64,000 bases of DNA from Aliirhizobium wenxiniae (GTDB lineage: Bacteria > Pseudomonadota > Alphaproteobacteria > Rhizobiales > Rhizobiaceae). How positions within the stretch are numbered: the first letter of the stretch is position 1; each line of letters opens with the position of its first letter. The notes under the pieces were generated by a model. That model did no database searches. It was not told the origin of the DNA and worked only from the letters and a program-made list of their open reading frames with translations. The stretch is from NCBI RefSeq assembly GCF_014201355.1, contig NZ_JACHEG010000002.1:1364001-1428000 (forward strand), given 5' to 3'. This document shows positions 19,642 through 28,387 of this stretch, one piece after another. The position numbers and the translations under genes are program-made.

Positions 19642-20813
19642 GCATGCAACTGCCACCGGACGGCCAGCCGCTGCCGCATTACGTCAGTGAAGCCCCATTC
19701 GATCCTTACGCTTTCGACAAGACGGGCGAAGGTGCGCCGCTTGCCAAGCGAGCCTCCCAGCTCCGTTTGATGTGGTGGCGGTTCAGGCGGCACAGGTTGG
19801 CGCTGTTTTCGGGACTATTCCTGCTGTTCTGCTATCTGTCGATCATCATCGCAGAATTTCTGGCACCGTATAATCTCCATACGCGCAACATGGATCACAT
19901 TTATGCACCACCGCAATCGGTGCATCTCTTCCATGACGGGAAATTCGTCGGTCCATTTGTCTATGGCCAGAAGATGACGCTCGACATGGAAAACCTGAAG
20001 CGCGTCTATACAGATGATCCCAATCAGGTGCAGCGGCTGCGCTTCTTCTGCAAGGGCGATCCCTACAAGTTCTGGGGCTTCATTTCTGCAGACCGGCATC
20101 TCGTCTGCCCGTCAGAAGGCGGCCAGATGTTCCTGTTCGGCACCGACAGGCTCGGACGGGACGTCATGTCACGGGTGATCTACGGCGCACGGATTTCCTT
20201 GACGATCGGCCTTCTCGGCATCACCACCAGCTTCGTGCTAGGCATCCTGATCGGCGGACTTGCAGGCTATTGGGGCGGCAAGTTCGACCTAGTGGTGCAG
20301 CGTATCATCGAGGTGCTGCAATCGATCCCGAGCATTCCGCTATGGCTGGCGCTTGCCGCGATCATGCCGGTCGATTGGAGCCCGTTCGTCATCTATCTCG
20401 GCATTACCTTCATTCTGGGTTTGCTGGACTGGACCGGGCTCGCTCGTGCGGTGCGATCCAAGCTGCTTGCGCTTCGGGAGGAAGACTATGTGATGGCGGC
20501 GCAACTGATGGGCGCCAATCACTGGCGTGTCATCGGCCGACATCTCATCCCTGGCTTCATGTCGCACCTGATCGCCAGCGCAACACTGACCATTCCTGGC
20601 ATGATCCTCGGCGAGACGACGCTGAGCTTTCTCGGGCTCGGCCTCAGGCCACCGGTCACGAGCTGGGGCGTGCTTCTGACCGAGGCGCGGACGGTCAATG
20701 TCGTTGCGCTTTATCCCTGGTTGCTCATACCGGTGATCCCGGTCATCCTGGTCATCCTCGCCTTCAATTTCCTGGGAGACGGCCTGCGCGACGCGGCGGA
20801 CCCCTATCACTGA
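19638..20813 (+). CDS. ABC transporter permease, DppC/OppC (YejE-like) family
   Basis: 391 residues. A long N-terminal region (about 55 residues) precedes the first helix. A large periplasmic loop (about residues 75-170) precedes the channel domain, as in YejE. The conserved FGTDRLGRDVMSRVIYGARISL and the coupling loop VRSKLLALREEDYVMAAQLMGA identify the family. It pairs with the preceding permease. The start is an ATG overlapping the upstream stop. Last gene of the importer unit; 83 bases separate it from the next glycosyltransferase. Confidence 0.93.
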   Translation: MSMQLPPDGQPLPHYVSEAPFDPYAFDKTGEGAPLAKRASQLRLMWWRFRRHRLALFSGLFLLFCYLSIIIAEFLAPYNLHTRNMDHIYAPPQSVHLFHDGKFVGPFVYGQKMTLDMENLKRVYTDDPNQVQRLRFFCKGDPYKFWGFISADRHLVCPSEGGQMFLFGTDRLGRDVMSRVIYGARISLTIGLLGITTSFVLGILIGGLAGYWGGKFDLVVQRIIEVLQSIPSIPLWLALAAIMPVDWSPFVIYLGITFILGLLDWTGLARAVRSKLLALREEDYVMAAQLMGANHWRVIGRHLIPGFMSHLIASATLTIPGMILGETTLSFLGLGLRPPVTSWGVLLTEARTVNVVALYPWLLIPVIPVILVILAFNFLGDGLRDAADPYH

Positions 20814-20896
20814 CTTGCGCGCATAAAAGCGGGCGGATACTGGTTTTGCCGGCCGAACCCTGAGGGATCGACCGGCAAAGACCGCAAGGAACGACG

Positions 20897-22165
20897 TTGA
20901 ACATACCGAAAAAGATGGTCGTGCTGCTGAAAGGCTATCCGCGCCTTTCAGAGACCTTTATCGCGCAGGAACTGCGCGGCCTGGAACTTGCCGGCTTCAA
21001 GCTCGAACTCATGTCGATGCGCCGACCGACCGACAAGAAGCGGCATCCGGTGCATGACGAGATCGAAGCACCCGTCCACTACCTGCCGGAATATCTGCAC
21101 GAAGAACCTCTGCGCGTCGCCAAGGCCTTTTTCCACTGGCTCGGTGAGCCATCCTTCCGGGCGGCGGCCAGGGCCTTCCTGAAAGACCTGCCGCGCGACA
21201 TCAGCCGTAACCGGTTTCGCCGCTTCGGCCAGGCTCTGGTGCTTGCCCGCGAATGGCCAGAGGGTGCGGACTGGCTGCATGTGCATTTCATCCACACGCC
21301 GGCTTCAGTCGCGCGGTATGCATCGCAGTTGCTGGGCATACCCTTCACCGTTTCGGCCCATGCCAAGGATATCTGGACAAGCCCCGACTGGGAGCTTTCC
21401 GACAAGCTCGATGATGCAAGCTGGACGGTGACCTGCACCGGCGGCGGCGCCGCCCACCTGCGCACGCTTTCAGGGAACCCTGGCAAGGTGCATCTCAGCT
21501 ATCACGGCCTCAATCTCAGCCGTTTTCCTTCTCCGGATCGCGCAGCCGCAACGCGTGACGGCTCCAACCCGGAAGACCCTATCGCGATCCTGGCCGTCGG
21601 CCGTGCGGTGCCGAAAAAGGGTTTCGACATCCTGCTCAGGGCGCTGGCCCTGCTTCCTGCCGATCTTCACTGGCGGCTCGATCATGTCGGCGGCGGCGAT
21701 GAGTTGAAGGTGCTGAAGCCGCTTGCGGAAGAACTCGGGCTTGCCGGCCGCGTCAGCTGGCACGGAGCCATGTCGCAGCAGGAAGTGCTACAGCGTTATG
21801 GCGAGGCCGACATATTCGCCCTGCCTTGCCGTATCGGCAAGGATGGCGATCGCGACGGATTGCCGAATGTTCTGGTCGAGGCGGCCAGCCAGCGGATCCT
21901 CTGCATCTCGACAACGATTTCCGGTATTCCCGAACTGTTCGTCGATCAGGAAAACGGCCTGCTGGTCGAACCGGAAGACCCGCAGGCGCTCGCCAAAGCG
22001 CTCGAAACGGCCATCCGCAGCCCATCGGAACGGGACCGCATGGCCAGGAATGCGGAAGCCAAGGTTCGTGGTCATTTCGACCACAAGACCAGCATATCGG
22101 ATCTGGAGAGATTGTTCTCAGCCGCCTATTCGACGCTCGCCAACAAGGAGCCTTCGCAGCCATGA
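20897..22165 (+). CDS. Glycosyltransferase family 4
   Basis: 422 residues, GT-B fold. The N-terminus MVVLLKGYPRLSETFIAQEL is the segment seen in GT4 enzymes of exopolysaccharide clusters (colanic-acid WcaL/AmsK-like). The donor domain contains ILAVGRAVPKKGFDILLRAL and an E-x7-E-type region near GLPNVLVEAASQ. The start is a TTG at 20897 with AAGGA six bases upstream; the first in-frame ATG (20915) has no ribosome site. The stop overlaps the next start (ATGA). Probably part of surface glycan assembly. Confidence 0.9.
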   Translation: MNIPKKMVVLLKGYPRLSETFIAQELRGLELAGFKLELMSMRRPTDKKRHPVHDEIEAPVHYLPEYLHEEPLRVAKAFFHWLGEPSFRAAARAFLKDLPRDISRNRFRRFGQALVLAREWPEGADWLHVHFIHTPASVARYASQLLGIPFTVSAHAKDIWTSPDWELSDKLDDASWTVTCTGGGAAHLRTLSGNPGKVHLSYHGLNLSRFPSPDRAAATRDGSNPEDPIAILAVGRAVPKKGFDILLRALALLPADLHWRLDHVGGGDELKVLKPLAEELGLAGRVSWHGAMSQQEVLQRYGEADIFALPCRIGKDGDRDGLPNVLVEAASQRILCISTTISGIPELFVDQENGLLVEPEDPQALAKALETAIRSPSERDRMARNAEAKVRGHFDHKTSISDLERLFSAAYSTLANKEPSQP

Positions 22166-23304
22166 CATCACCGCGCGTGCTCTTCTATGTCCAGCATCTG
22201 CTGGGGATCGGCCATATCGCCCGGGCAAGCCTGGTTGCGTCTGCTCTTGCAGAGGATGGCTTTGAGGTGACGATGGTAACCGGTGGACTGCCCGTGCCCG
22301 GTTTTCCGGGACCGGGCATCAACCATGTTCGACTGATGCCCGAGGTCACGTCCCGCGAAGGGTTTTCAGGCCTGCAGGATATAGATGGAACAACGCTCGG
22401 GCCTGACGGAGAGCGCCAGCGCATGGAGCAGTTGCTGGCGGTTCTTGGCGAAACGAAGCCGGATATCGTCATCACCGAGGCCTTTCCGTTCGGGCGCCGG
22501 CAGATGCGCTTCGAGCTTTTGCCGTTTCTCGATGCGATCAAGGCGATGTGCCCGAAGCCGCTGCTCTTTGCCTCTATCCGCGACATCCTGCAGGTGAACA
22601 AGAAGCCGGGACGTGACGAGGAAACGGTGGCGCTGGTCAGGCAACATTTCCACCGCGTGCTCGTGCATGGCGATAAAAACCTGACACGGATCGAAGACAC
22701 GTTTCCGCTTGCAGGCGAGATCGCGGACAAGGTGCTGTATACCGGTCTCGTTGCACCTGCAGCCCCTGTTCCCTCGCCTGAAAAATATCGGGTGGTAGTT
22801 TCGGCCGGCGGCGGAGCGGTGGGACAGAAACTGCTGAATGCCGCCGTTGCCGCCCGCCAGTTGATCGCATCGCCCGGCCGCTGGTGCGTGATTACCGGAC
22901 CGAACCTTGATACGGCAAGCTTCGACAGCCTTGTATCGAAGGGTGACGGCGAGGTGGATGTCTTTCGCTTCAGGAGCGATTTCCGGCAGTTGCTTGGCAG
23001 CGCCGAGCTTTCTATCTCACAGGCGGGCTATAACACCGTCTGCGACGTGCTGAGAGCCGGCTGCGGGTCGCTGCTTGTGCCTTTTGCGGCTGGCGGTGAG
23101 ACGGAACAGACAGCGCGCGCCGTAAAGCTGCAGGAACTCGGGCTGGCGGAATTCATCGAGGAAGCGGCAATCACACCAGACATGGTTGCGAGCGGGATCG
23201 GCAAAGCACTTGCGCAACGTGGCAAGGCCAATCTGGACCTGAACATGGATGGAGCACGCGAAACGGCGCGGCTGCTGCGCCGCGAAATCAACCGCGAGAG
23301 CTGA
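22162..23304 (+). CDS. Predicted glycosyltransferase, MurG-like (COG4671-type)
   Basis: 380 residues. Opening VLFYVQHLLGIGHIARASLV has the glycine-rich GxGHIxR loop shared with MurG/GT28-like enzymes. The C-terminal half carries VVVSAGGGAVGQKLL and SQAGYNTVCDVLRAGCGSLLVP, matching the UDP-sugar-binding region of that fold. It is translationally coupled to the preceding GT4 gene by an ATGA overlap. The gene that follows on the opposite strand is a homologue (shared GxGHIxR, GYNT and GGG motifs), so the two genes are tail-to-tail paralogues. Substrates are unknown. Confidence 0.86.
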   Translation: MTSPRVLFYVQHLLGIGHIARASLVASALAEDGFEVTMVTGGLPVPGFPGPGINHVRLMPEVTSREGFSGLQDIDGTTLGPDGERQRMEQLLAVLGETKPDIVITEAFPFGRRQMRFELLPFLDAIKAMCPKPLLFASIRDILQVNKKPGRDEETVALVRQHFHRVLVHGDKNLTRIEDTFPLAGEIADKVLYTGLVAPAAPVPSPEKYRVVVSAGGGAVGQKLLNAAVAARQLIASPGRWCVITGPNLDTASFDSLVSKGDGEVDVFRFRSDFRQLLGSAELSISQAGYNTVCDVLRAGCGSLLVPFAAGGETEQTARAVKLQELGLAEFIEEAAITPDMVASGIGKALAQRGKANLDLNMDGARETARLLRREINRES

Positions 23305-23306
23305 TG

Positions 23307-24539
23307 TCAGCTCTCGACGGCTGTGAGATAATCTGGACGCTTTCCCTGCAGGTATTCCTGGACGATGGCAGAAAGATTGGGCAGACCTTCAAGGCGATAA
23401 TCCGGCGCCGTTGCAGATGGTGGATCCCGCAATAGCAGCTCCTTGATTGCTGCAGAGAGCCGCATACCATCCGAAGAATGATCGGGATGCAGCATGGCAA
23501 CCAGCCCCAGTTCCGTGGCACGCATTGCGCGGATCAACTGCTCCTGCCTCGGCACCATGCGGGGAATAATCAGCGCCGGTTTGTCGAAGGACAGAATTTC
23601 GCAATAGGTGTTGTAACCGCCCATGGCAACGATCGCACGCGCATTGGCGATCAGATCTTCCATGCGGTTATCGAATTCGATGACCTCAAGACAGTTATGC
23701 GAGGCAGCCGCCTGGGTCAGCGCTTCGCGCTGCTCGCCGGGCATGTAAGGGCCAAGCACGATCAGGGCCTTTTCTGTCAGATCCGGATCGGCCTGATAGG
23801 CATTTATCACGTCGCGAACGAGTTCATACCCGTCACCGCCACCGCCTGTGGTCACAAGAATATAGTCGCCATCCCGCTTCGGCAGAGCCGTCGCGCGGCT
23901 TTTCCATGCCTTTCGCTGTAGGAAGCCGACGAAGGTCATCTTGCGACGTAATGATGGCGGCACATCGAGCCCGGTGAGAGGATCGTGGAAATCCGGAGGG
24001 CCGTAGACCCAGACGTGATCGTAAAGCTGATCGATCTTCGCCATCACATCGTTGCGCCGCCATTCAGCATCCAGCAAATGCGGTGCATCCATGACGTCGC
24101 GGAGGCCGAGCACGAGAAGCGTACCGCGGCTCTTAAGATAAACGAGCGTATCTTCTACCTCGCGCCGGAGACCGAGCGGCTCCTTGTCGACAATGAAGAT
24201 ATCCGGCTGGAAGGATTCCGCCGTCTGGCGAATGATCGCCTGACGCATTTCCAGCGTTTCTTCCAGATTGATGTGCTCATCCATCGACGTGTAGTCGCCG
24301 TTGCGCAACTTGATCACGCTCGGAATCTTAACGTAGTCGACGCGCGAGCGATAATCGAAGGCACCGGCAATCGTTGCGCCGGAGATGATCAGGACATGCG
24401 CGCCCTGAAACGTTTCGACCAGATGGTTGGCGATCGTCATGCAGCGGCGAATATGGCCCAGCCCGAACGTATCGTGGCTGTACATGAGGATACGGGCATC
24501 TCTGAAACCCTGTGACATGCCCTTGACCTTAGGTAACAT
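23307..24539 (-). CDS. Predicted glycosyltransferase, MurG-like (COG4671-type)
   Basis: About 410 residues from the ATG at 24539. The reading frame extends back to a TTG at 24596, and an ATG at 24518 is also possible; homology begins at RILMYSHDTFGLGHIRRCMT, so all three keep the domain. Motifs parallel the convergent neighbour: SHDTFGLGHIRR, ILVTTGGGGDGYELV and MGGYNTYCEILSFDKPALIIP. The fold is GT-B with nucleotide-sugar binding in the C-terminal half. Only two bases separate its stop from the neighbouring gene's stop. It may share a minus-strand transcript with the epimerase, whose stop lies 137 bases upstream of this frame's earliest start. Confidence 0.85.
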   Translation of the reverse strand: MLPKVKGMSQGFRDARILMYSHDTFGLGHIRRCMTIANHLVETFQGAHVLIISGATIAGAFDYRSRVDYVKIPSVIKLRNGDYTSMDEHINLEETLEMRQAIIRQTAESFQPDIFIVDKEPLGLRREVEDTLVYLKSRGTLLVLGLRDVMDAPHLLDAEWRRNDVMAKIDQLYDHVWVYGPPDFHDPLTGLDVPPSLRRKMTFVGFLQRKAWKSRATALPKRDGDYILVTTGGGGDGYELVRDVINAYQADPDLTEKALIVLGPYMPGEQREALTQAAASHNCLEVIEFDNRMEDLIANARAIVAMGGYNTYCEILSFDKPALIIPRMVPRQEQLIRAMRATELGLVAMLHPDHSSDGMRLSAAIKELLLRDPPSATAPDYRLEGLPNLSAIVQEYLQGKRPDYLTAVES

Positions 24540-24733
24540 CTGAACTGTCTTTCCCGGCAACATAAAGTCTTTCAAAAGCGAAGCCAAGCCAGCCAAAGCC
24601 CGCAGCTAAGCGGATTTCACCGACCCTGTCTTGAACGATATGCGCTTCGAACTGGGGGGTTATGGCTTGAGGTGCAAGCCCTTTCATGGAGACGTGATGC
24701 GTCGTTATCCCGCAGGCCTTCCATCGCCCGCGC

Positions 24734-25741
24734 TCAATCGATTTCAGACCGATGCTCCATATACCAGCGGACAAAAGCATCGACGCCTTCATCCAGTCCG
24801 GTTTCCGGCTTACGCCCGGTCAGCGCCAGCAGAAGGCTCGGGCTGGCGAATGTGCGCGGCACATCGCCCTTCTGCATCGGCAGCATCTTGCGCCTTGCGC
24901 GCTTGCCCATCGTCTTTTCGATAACTTCAACAAACTCGAGAAGGCCAACCGGCTGACCGCCGCCGAGATTGACTGTCCGGAACGGGCCTACTGCCGAAAG
25001 CGTGTCAATATCCGCAACTCGGTTGCTTTCGGATGGAGCAATCCCGGAAAGATCGATGATCGAATCAATGAGGTCATCGATATAGGTGAAGTCACGGCTC
25101 ATCTTGCCTTCGCCGTAGATTTCGATTTCCTGGTCATCGAGCATGGCTTTGACGAATTTGAACAGCGCCATGTCCGGCCGACCCCAGGGGCCATAAACCG
25201 TGAAGAAACGGAAAGCCGTTGTCGGAACCTTGTAGAGATGGGCATAGCTGTGCGCCATTACTTCCATCGCCTTCTTGCTCGCAGCGTAGAAGGTCAAAGG
25301 CTCGTCAGCCTTATCGATTTCGCGGAAGGGAATGCCGGGATTTGCGCCGTAAACGGAAGAGGTCGATGCAAGCATCAGATGACCGACACCGATCTCGCGG
25401 GCGATTTCCAGAATATTCCACGAACCGATGAGGTTGGAATCGAGATAGGCCCTTGGATTTTCGAGGCTGTAACGAACACCCGCCTGGGCTGCCAGATGAA
25501 CGATAACGTCCGGATTGAAGGCCTTGACCGCTTTTTCAAGCGAAGCCCTGTCTTCCAGCATGCCCTGGACGAAGCGGAAGGACGGGAACTGCGCCAGCCC
25601 GGCATTGCGGGCCTCCTTCAGGCGCAGGCTGTAATAGGCCGTCATCCCGTCAAAGCCGACAACCTCGTGACCATCCTGCAAAAGCTTGCGCGCCAGATGA
25701 AACCCGATGAAGCCCGCCGTACCGGTGATGAAATAACGCAT
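24734..25741 (-). CDS. NAD-dependent sugar epimerase, UDP-glucuronate 4-epimerase type
   Basis: 335 residues, an extended short-chain dehydrogenase/reductase. The NAD motif GTAGFIG is at 7-13, the Ser-containing ASTSSVYG at 125-132, and the catalytic Tyr152-x3-Lys156 in FYAASKK. The regions [16 protein letters not shown] and [15 protein letters not shown] match UDP-glucuronate 4-epimerases such as rhizobial LpsL, which make UDP-galacturonate for lipopolysaccharide and capsule. Together with the UDP-sugar dehydrogenase at 10449 it points to uronic acids in the glycan built by this island. lpsL is the nearest named relative, but orthology is not proven. Confidence 0.88.
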   Translation of the reverse strand: MRYFITGTAGFIGFHLARKLLQDGHEVVGFDGMTAYYSLRLKEARNAGLAQFPSFRFVQGMLEDRASLEKAVKAFNPDVIVHLAAQAGVRYSLENPRAYLDSNLIGSWNILEIAREIGVGHLMLASTSSVYGANPGIPFREIDKADEPLTFYAASKKAMEVMAHSYAHLYKVPTTAFRFFTVYGPWGRPDMALFKFVKAMLDDQEIEIYGEGKMSRDFTYIDDLIDSIIDLSGIAPSESNRVADIDTLSAVGPFRTVNLGGGQPVGLLEFVEVIEKTMGKRARRKMLPMQKGDVPRTFASPSLLLALTGRKPETGLDEGVDAFVRWYMEHRSEID

Positions 25742-25802
25742 GTCCGCTTCCGCTGTTGATGGGTATCACATACCCAACCGAACGGGTCGAAGCAACGAGG
25801 CG

Positions 25803-26204
25803 CTAATGGAAAAGCCTGAGGCGCGCTGGTGGAACCCCGGGCTTGCCATTTTTGCGATCGACAGCAAACTGGATGAGATCCATCGAAGCCTGGTCGGTGA
25901 GAGGCTTGGCCATGACGCCGACAACACCGTTCACACCAGAAGCCACTACGCCTGGGTTTCCGGTAATCATGATGACGACAATACCGTATTCGGCCAAGAC
26001 CTTTGCGATCTCCGGCCCGGTCTCGCCATCGGCAAGCCGCACGTCGACGAAAGCGATATCCGTGTCACGAGTGTAGTTGAGCGCTACCTTCATATCAGGC
26101 GCGATGCCAACCACGTCATGTCCGCTACGCTGAACTGCCTCCTCTATGTCCATGGCGACTAGCAGGCTGTCTTCGACAATCAGAAAGCGATATTCCACGC
26201 GCAT
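25803..26204 (-). CDS. Single-domain response regulator (receiver only)
   Basis: 133 residues comprising a CheY-like receiver: acidic pair Glu11-Asp12, phosphoacceptor Asp54 in IAFVDVRLADG, the conserved Thr in VIMITGN and the Lys in VMAKPLT. There is no output domain, so it signals by protein-protein contact or phosphotransfer. The ATG at 26204 has AGGAG just upstream; a GTG at 26216 is in frame but has no ribosome site. No histidine kinase gene is nearby, making it an orphan. Confidence 0.9.
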   Translation of the reverse strand: MRVEYRFLIVEDSLLVAMDIEEAVQRSGHDVVGIAPDMKVALNYTRDTDIAFVDVRLADGETGPEIAKVLAEYGIVVIMITGNPGVVASGVNGVVGVMAKPLTDQASMDLIQFAVDRKNGKPGVPPARLRLFH

Positions 26205-26418
26205 TTCTCCTATCACTCAAGCGGCAAATAGTAGGCGCCTGCCGCTTGGCAATAGGTATCTTAGAGATCACGGTCATTTTTAGGGGCGTGGTTAAGCCTT
26301 TGAACCTCGGCGTTTTTGCGCGTCAGCTCCCTATACGACGATCCCGCAAGGAACCAGAAGACGGCAACTGAGTGATCGCCAAATATTTCAGGGTCGGGCG
26401 AAAGGTGAGGAAGCATCC

Positions 26419-26444
26419 GGAACCGTTTTATCGACATGCGGGTT
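26419..26444 (+). promoter_or_regulatory. Candidate EcfG (general stress response) promoter
   Basis: GGAAC at 26419-26423, a 17-base spacer, then GGTT at 26441-26444. This resembles the alphaproteobacterial EcfG-type promoter (GGAAC, 16-17 bases, CGTT) with one mismatch in the -10 part. It lies 33 bases upstream of the start of a small exported glycine-zipper protein, a class often under general stress control. Seen by eye only. Confidence 0.4.
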
Positions 26445-26476
26445 CTCTCGCCGGAAGTCAAAAGAGGAGAAGAACC

Positions 26477-26875
26477 ATGAAAAATATCATTCTTGCTTCC
26501 TGCGCAATCTTCGCAGCAACCGTTGCAGGCCAGGCCTATGCACAACAGAGCACGGTGACCGGCGCCGCCGGTGGTGCCGTGACGGGAGCGGTGGTCGGTG
26601 GTCCCGTCGGTGCCGCTGTGGGCGGTGTTGTCGGTGCTATCGCCGGCACGGCAATCGATCCGCCGCCACAAGAAGTGGTCACCTATGTTGAACAGCAGCC
26701 CGCCCCGACCACGGCCGTAACCGTGGAACAGCCGATCGTCGTCGGCAAGCCTGTTCCCGAAACGGTCGTGCTGACCCCGGTGCCGAGCAATACCCAATAT
26801 GCCTATACGGTGGTCAACAACCAGCGCGTGATCGTAGATCCGCAGACCCATACCGTGGTGCAGATCATCAAGTGA
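26477..26875 (+). CDS. Small exported glycine-zipper protein (DUF1236-like)
   Basis: 132 residues. A signal peptide MKNIILASCAIFAATVAGQ is cleaved near AYAQQ. The next 35 residues are a Gly/Ala/Val zipper (GAAGGAVTGAVVGGPVGAAV and onward), then a Pro/Val-rich region and a C-terminal YTVVNNQRVIVDPQTHTVVQ segment typical of DUF1236-like periplasmic or outer-membrane-associated proteins. AGAGGAG seven bases before the ATG supports the start. A candidate EcfG promoter precedes it and a strong terminator follows, so it is a single-gene unit. Molecular function is unknown; membrane association is inferred from the zipper. Confidence 0.88.
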   Translation: MKNIILASCAIFAATVAGQAYAQQSTVTGAAGGAVTGAVVGGPVGAAVGGVVGAIAGTAIDPPPQEVVTYVEQQPAPTTAVTVEQPIVVGKPVPETVVLTPVPSNTQYAYTVVNNQRVIVDPQTHTVVQIIK

Positions 26876-26887
26876 CGCCCACAATAC

Positions 26888-26919
26888 AAAAGCCCCGCTT
26901 CAAGGCGGGGCTTTTCAAT
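26888..26919 (+). terminator. Rho-independent terminator, probably bidirectional
   Basis: AAAAGCCCCGC pairs with GCGGGGCTTTT (26888-26898 and 26905-26915), an 11-base-pair stem with a six-base loop and T-runs on both strands. It can end the glycine-zipper gene on the plus strand and pncB on the minus strand. Confidence 0.9.
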
Positions 26920-26937
26920 TAAACTTGTCAGGGAGTT

Positions 26938-28242
26938 TCAGACCACCAACGTCTGGCTGATCCTATCCTCTTCGCCGAACAGGCGGAGGTAGCGCTGGAC
27001 TTCCTTCGCATCGCCGGTCGCCTTCTGCGGATTGTCCGAAAGCTTGACGGCGGGGCGACCATTGGCTTCGCTTACCTTGCAGACGACCGAGATCGGTTTC
27101 AATCCGTTGATCTCGGTCGGCGCGCACCCGGCGAAGTCATTGGTGAGATTGGTCCCCCAGCCGAAGCTCATTCGCACCCGGCCCTCGAAATGCTTGTAGG
27201 TTTGAATGATCGCATCGACATCGAGGCCATCTGAAAAGATCAGCAGCTTTTCCTTCGGGTCGCGGCCGACCTTCTTCCACCAGTCGATGATCTTTTCGCC
27301 GCCTTCGATCGGTGGGGCGCTGTCGGGGCGGAAGCCTGTCCAGTCTGCGACCCAGTCCGGTGCATCCCTCAGAAACGCGGCAGTACCGAAAGCATCCGGC
27401 AGAACGATCAGCAGATTGCCGTGATAAAGCCGGTTCCAGTCCTTCAGCACCTGATAGGGGGAGTTACGCAGCTCTTCATCCGTCTGCGCCAACGCGGCGG
27501 CAACCATCGGAAGTTCATGCGCGTTGGTACCAACTGCTTCCAGATCGCTATCCATAGCAAGCAATACGTTGCTGGTACCGGTAAATCCGCTGCCGATACC
27601 TTCCTTCAACGCCTCGACGCACCAGCGCTGCCACAGGAAGCTGTGGCGGCGGCGGGTGCCGAAATCGGAAATCCGCAAACCTGGCAGTTCGCGCAGGCGC
27701 TGCACCTTTTCCCACATCCGGGCTTTCGCGCGGGCATAGATCACATCGAGCGTGAAATAACCGAGCGAGCGCATGGCCGAGCGGGATCGCATCTCGTTGA
27801 TGATCGCCAGCGCCGGGATTTCCCACATCGTGGTGTCCATCCACTTGCCATGGAAATTCAGCTCGTATTGCCCATCACGCTTGGACAATTCGTATTCCGG
27901 CAGTTTGTAGTTGGAAAGCCAGGTGAGGAATTCGGGCTCGAAGATCTGGTTGCGGCCATAGAATGTATTACCCGCCAGCCAGATCATCTCCTTCTTGGAG
28001 AGACTGACCGTACGGGCGTGGTCGAGTTGCTCCCGCAGAGCACCTTCGTTGATCTCGTCCGCCAGTCTGACGCTGGTGGTGCGGTTGATCACGGAGAATG
28101 TCGCATCGACGTCCGGATAGAGCTTCCAGATCATCTGCAACATCAGAAGTTTGTAAAAGTCGGTGTCGATCAGACTGCGGATGATCGGATCGAGCTTCCA
28201 GCTGTGATTATACACCCTGGTTGCGATATCGGTCTTGGTCAT
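26938..28242 (-). CDS. pncB: Nicotinate phosphoribosyltransferase
   Basis: 434 residues, the normal length. It converts nicotinate, PRPP and ATP to nicotinate mononucleotide in NAD salvage (Preiss-Handler pathway), in the cytoplasm. Characteristic stretches are the N-terminal [34 protein letters not shown], and GTNAHELPM with the histidine that is phosphorylated by [11 protein letters not shown] lines the PRPP site. Single gene ended by the shared terminator at 26888. Confidence 0.97.
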   Translation of the reverse strand: MTKTDIATRVYNHSWKLDPIIRSLIDTDFYKLLMLQMIWKLYPDVDATFSVINRTTSVRLADEINEGALREQLDHARTVSLSKKEMIWLAGNTFYGRNQIFEPEFLTWLSNYKLPEYELSKRDGQYELNFHGKWMDTTMWEIPALAIINEMRSRSAMRSLGYFTLDVIYARAKARMWEKVQRLRELPGLRISDFGTRRRHSFLWQRWCVEALKEGIGSGFTGTSNVLLAMDSDLEAVGTNAHELPMVAAALAQTDEELRNSPYQVLKDWNRLYHGNLLIVLPDAFGTAAFLRDAPDWVADWTGFRPDSAPPIEGGEKIIDWWKKVGRDPKEKLLIFSDGLDVDAIIQTYKHFEGRVRMSFGWGTNLTNDFAGCAPTEINGLKPISVVCKVSEANGRPAVKLSDNPQKATGDAKEVQRYLRLFGEEDRISQTLVV

Positions 28243-28387
28243 GCCTGCCCCTGTCCCGGTCGCCTGTGACCGGTCGGCCTCACTCGCTAAGGAGGCAAGC
28301 TAATGATCCCACCTCCCGGCAGCTTTATCGGGAAAAAAATCGATTAAGTCCAGACGCAGTTCAACTATCGCAAGCAGATCGGAAGCG

